The notes beneath the pieces were generated by a model, which did not search any database, was not told the origin of the DNA, and saw only the letters and a program-made list of their open reading frames with translations. Of a DNA stretch of 64,000 bases, positions 60,701 through 64,000 are shown piece by piece. How positions within the stretch are numbered: the first letter of the stretch is position 1; every line of letters begins with the position of its first letter. Source of the DNA: Larix kaempferi (lineage: Eukaryota > Streptophyta > Pinopsida > Pinales > Pinaceae); assembly GCA_027924585.1 (NCBI GenBank), contig BSBM01000779.1:18768001-18832000 (forward strand), read 5' to 3'. The translations under genes were made by a program, and so were the position numbers.

Positions 60701-62267
60701 TGCAAATGGTTAGCCTCTGTACTGATCCGGTATCACCAAATGAATGCACAAAAAGAGATGCAATGAAGACGTAGTGGTAAGATTAGGGTTGAAGTCCCAA
60801 AATTGAGACAGATCTAGATCAACGGGCAAGACCAATCTAGCATAGTACCAAATTCTATGAAGAATTCCAGCATTTAAACTCCAGTTATGACCTTATAGTC
60901 ATAGAGTCCAGCTCAAAGGCATCTCACCAGGTTAAACATGCACAGCTCGGTTCGTTAACAGCTTTAATCACAATGTTTCCACGTGAAGTTGGTTATGTGG
61001 ACAAACAACAATACATTCCACCATGGAGGTTGGCTAGGAGCATTTAATGCTCGATTTGGACACGTTAAATCTGCCAACACATCACTCCTACGAATTAATA
61101 CCGGTCACTATCCATATTTAATACGTTGATCGGGTTTGCAAAGTGTTATATCATATAATATAAATTTTTATAGTCACAATTATATAGGGTAGTAGTTAGG
61201 GTTCCTAACTATAGTTCATTTCATTCCCAAGTACTAATCATCGAATGCATGGTTTAGTTATGTGTCGCATATTTCCAAAATAGCATAGGTAATGTTATAT
61301 AGAATACATTGGATTTTAATATATAGCTTAAAATGCATAATTTGGTACATGGTAATGTTTGTTATATTACCATATCTTTTCACGAAGTTGCACATTATAT
61401 CACGATCCACAAATAATAATTTAGAAGTGTATAATCCTATAGTTAGAAAGGTTCAATCCTATAGGGTAGCAATTTCACATTATAATCATCATAATTATGA
61501 TGGTAGAATGATAGTGAACATTGCTATATTAATATGATTTTTCATACATATATAAAATGAGAAAATGCATAAAATTACTTTATTTATAATCATAATTTCA
61601 ATTGTATTCTTGTTTTCAAAATAAACTATTTGTTTCATGTTGCCATAATCTAGAGCTTTATACAAGTTGAAACATACAAGATTTTACCAACCGTTGCAAA
61701 TTAGTTAAATGACGACATGATCAAATAGCAATGATACATGATAATCTAGCACACATCTGATCATTCATAGTGTAAGTATAGTCAAGATGACCCTTACAGA
61801 AATAGGACAAAGATGCATAACATTAACAACTCTCTTGTTTGGATGTACTCAGAGTTACACTAAGTATTGACAGCTAACTGAAAAATTATAATTAGAATTG
61901 CTTGTAACATTTTATTTTGTCGTAATATTCTTACCTGCATATCTGCGCAAAGAAAGAGGTTGAAATGATTTAGCTAAACATAGCTAAGTAAACCTCAGGG
62001 TACCCCGTAGGACCCCTTCATCATCATTCAAAAGCAAACTGTCAGTACATTATCAAGAAATTATATCATAAGATAAACTTAATTACAACATATAGATTTC
62101 ATTTAAACACAAGCAGAACTAAAGCTGTACTTTGTGTTATGATTGTCGTTATCATAACTTGTCATTAGTTAAAAGATTGTATCTATTTTTATTTTCCGCA
62201 TTAGCAATTTCAATATTATTGCTACTTTAAAAAATTTTAAATTTTTGTAAATTTTCGAGATGTTACA
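57768..62267. other. unassigned repeat DNA, second LTR-like terminus
   Basis: AT-rich and non-coding. On the minus strand the right border at 62267 begins TGTAACATCTCGAAAATTTAC. A plus-strand TGTCACATACCC at about 57813 may be another LTR start. The left ends could not be placed. Confidence 0.35.
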
Positions 62268-62269
62268 GA

Positions 62270-64000
62270 TTCTCTCTCAATGCGGGTAATAATAGGAGAT
62301 TTCTCCTGAGTTATGTTGAACATCTATGTTTATGAGATATTTTAATACTAGTTTGGGATTTTATCCCACATTAGGATCTTATTTTCCATTAGGATCCAAG
62401 CAGATCATTTCACTTTCAATGGGAAGTTCAAACTCCAAATTTTATAGAACCGCCACTTCACCTCAAAATCGGTCCTTTCAGAGGTTATAGCCTCATAAGC
62501 TAGTTTAGCCTAGACTTAGACACCCACCCTATTCCAAGACCAAACAATCAAGTCATGTTGTATAGAGAGGAAGATACCAACCTTCTAAACAACCTTGATG
62601 TAATTATTTGATTCTTCCTTTTTGTCCTCTGAAAAACCCAGAGCATTAGAATCTAACCATGTATGGATGACCTGAGGGGTATCTTCTCTAGTGTAAATAT
62701 GGGTAAGGACGAGAATACCTTTTTCTATGAGATCAGTAATAAGGTTTGGTGAGAGAGAGAATAAATGTGTGTTTCCAACAATCGGGTCTACACCTACCTT
62801 GGTTTTCATTCCATTGCCTGACGTCCAGACAATCCAATTATGGAAAACATCAGTTGTGGAGACAAGACCTCTCTAGATGTTGGATGACATGGGGGTGCAA
62901 CAAATGAATATATAAACCAATTGTCTTTGGAGAAAATTTGTAAATATTTTTATGTCATGATCGTGCTCCATAGTCATCCTGAAAATAAATAATGCAATAA
63001 TATCTTATCAGCGAGTTCCTTGCCAAAACCATAAACGTTCTTAAGACCCTAGCCATCAAAATCTTTGGGGCATGCAAGTTTTCTCCACTTGGACAAGTGG
63101 ATTCTTCTTTGGATTTTATGACCAAACCAGAGCAAGTGGAATTAATGTTGTCTAATCTTATCTAAGATGATATTTTTTATTTTATCCAAAGACAACCAAA
63201 AGACAGGAATACTTTCAAGGATCGATTTCACAAGCACAAGAGGACCTCCTATACACAAAAGTGGTAATAGTTGTTTGTCAATTTTCTTAAGCATCCATAT
63301 CCAATCTATTACCAAGTAGTTATTGGTTTTTAGGAAGTATCCCAAGTACCTTATTACTATGTTGGTGCTCTCCATTTTGAAAGGAAAGAGAGTATGCATA
63401 TGGTAGATAAATACCATATCAACCATTGAAACTAGAAAAATATATATTTTAGAGTTGATTTTCATACATAAGGCCTCACAAAAAGTGTTCAAGAAAATAT
63501 TTAAGGCCTCCTAGTCCTCCATATGGCCTCTTCTACATAGTAAGATATCCTCCATAAAGAGGGAGAGTGAGATCCTAACTGCATCAATTAATTTTACCCC
63601 ATCCAACTTACCTTCAAGTTTTGCTTTCATTATCAAGTAGTTGATTTCATTAGTAATCAATAAGAAAAACATAAGATACATTTGGAAGCCTTGTTGTAAC
63701 CCTCTAGAACCTATGAAGAAGCGAGAAGGAACCCCATTCACCAAAATAGAGAAGGAATCTGAAGTAATACAAGCCATGATCCAATTTGTGGCTTCACATT
63801 CCAAACCAATTTGCAAGAGGATAAGACATAGGAAACCCCAATTTACTCTATCATATGTTTTTTCCAATTCAAGCTTGAGGATGATACCCTTTAGTTTCTG
63901 GGATTTTATTGAATGTGAGCATTCCTGCACAACCCCGACCACATCTAAGATCTATATGTTACTCAAAAAAATAAATTGAACTTTCAAAATGTATTGAGAG
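62270..64000 (-). mobile_element. L1-type LINE, 3' part, decayed
   Basis: A minus-strand non-LTR retrotransposon running off the right edge; the endonuclease and RT start are outside. Seen in order: LKLELEKTYDRVNWGFL (RT motif A region), FSILVNGVPSRFFIGSRGLQQG, then FMEDILL where the catalytic F/YxDD has lost an Asp; MKINSKI, RYLGYFLK and GGPLVLVKSILESIPVFWLS; then WTSGNGMKTKVGVDPIVGN pieces, HIYTREDTPQVIHTWLDSN, and, past further stops, KLAYEAI and NFPLKVK of the zf-RVT region near 62400. Multiple stops and frame changes. The LINE ends at the LTR-like terminus at 62267. Confidence 0.88.

Overview
The window is intergenic-type nuclear DNA from a land plant, almost certainly a seed plant with a large, repeat-rich genome. 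The evidence is an R2R3-MYB gene with the classic three-exon layout, Ty3/Gypsy elements primed by initiator tRNA-Met, an endogenous pararetrovirus (Caulimoviridae), a plant L1-type LINE, a hAT MITE and fragments of a wall-associated-kinase-like gene and an ARF-family gene. A gymnosperm would fit the Gypsy and pararetrovirus flavour, but the species cannot be fixed from sequence alone. I saw no tRNA, rRNA or CRISPR.

Layout: 1-122 is the edge of a long LTR (minus strand). 3888-7268 holds the only host gene of near-complete structure, a secondary-wall-type R2R3-MYB with a TATA box, two introns and a frameshift in the last exon. 8287-16100 is a nearly full-length endogenous caulimovirid. Its whole polyprotein (movement, capsid, protease, RT, RNase H and a C-terminal module of unknown function) lies in one frame, broken by ten stop codons and no frameshift, and the start of the movement domain is inverted. 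16100-21620 is non-coding with several degenerate tandem arrays and one RNase H relic. 21621-28007 is a 2.37-kb LTR split by a Gypsy element (23300-27306, minus) with a perfect 5-bp target duplication. 28056-29905 is a 58-bp-arm palindrome and AT-rich satellite-like DNA. 29950-33400 is a 3.4-kb minisatellite built from TTGAC(C/T), the WRKY W-box core, in alternating orientations. 35900-37979 carries pieces of up to three unrelated host genes, all on the minus strand. 39520-46898 is a dead Gypsy chromovirus with a second copy of the 2.37-kb LTR, itself carrying a hAT MITE with a perfect 8-bp duplication. 50964-52158 is a decayed plant-mobile-domain-like gene; 52495-53547 (minus) is a Gypsy integrase followed by RNase H. 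53900-54562 is an array of GGGC...GCCC motifs. 54600-62267 is unassigned repeat DNA with two LTR-like termini, and 62270-64000 is a LINE RT running off the right edge.

Nothing here forms a working multi-gene system. The interest lies in nested insertions that can be ordered in time, the stop-only decay of the viral frame, the giant W-box array and the captured-looking gene fragments. All alignments were made by eye.
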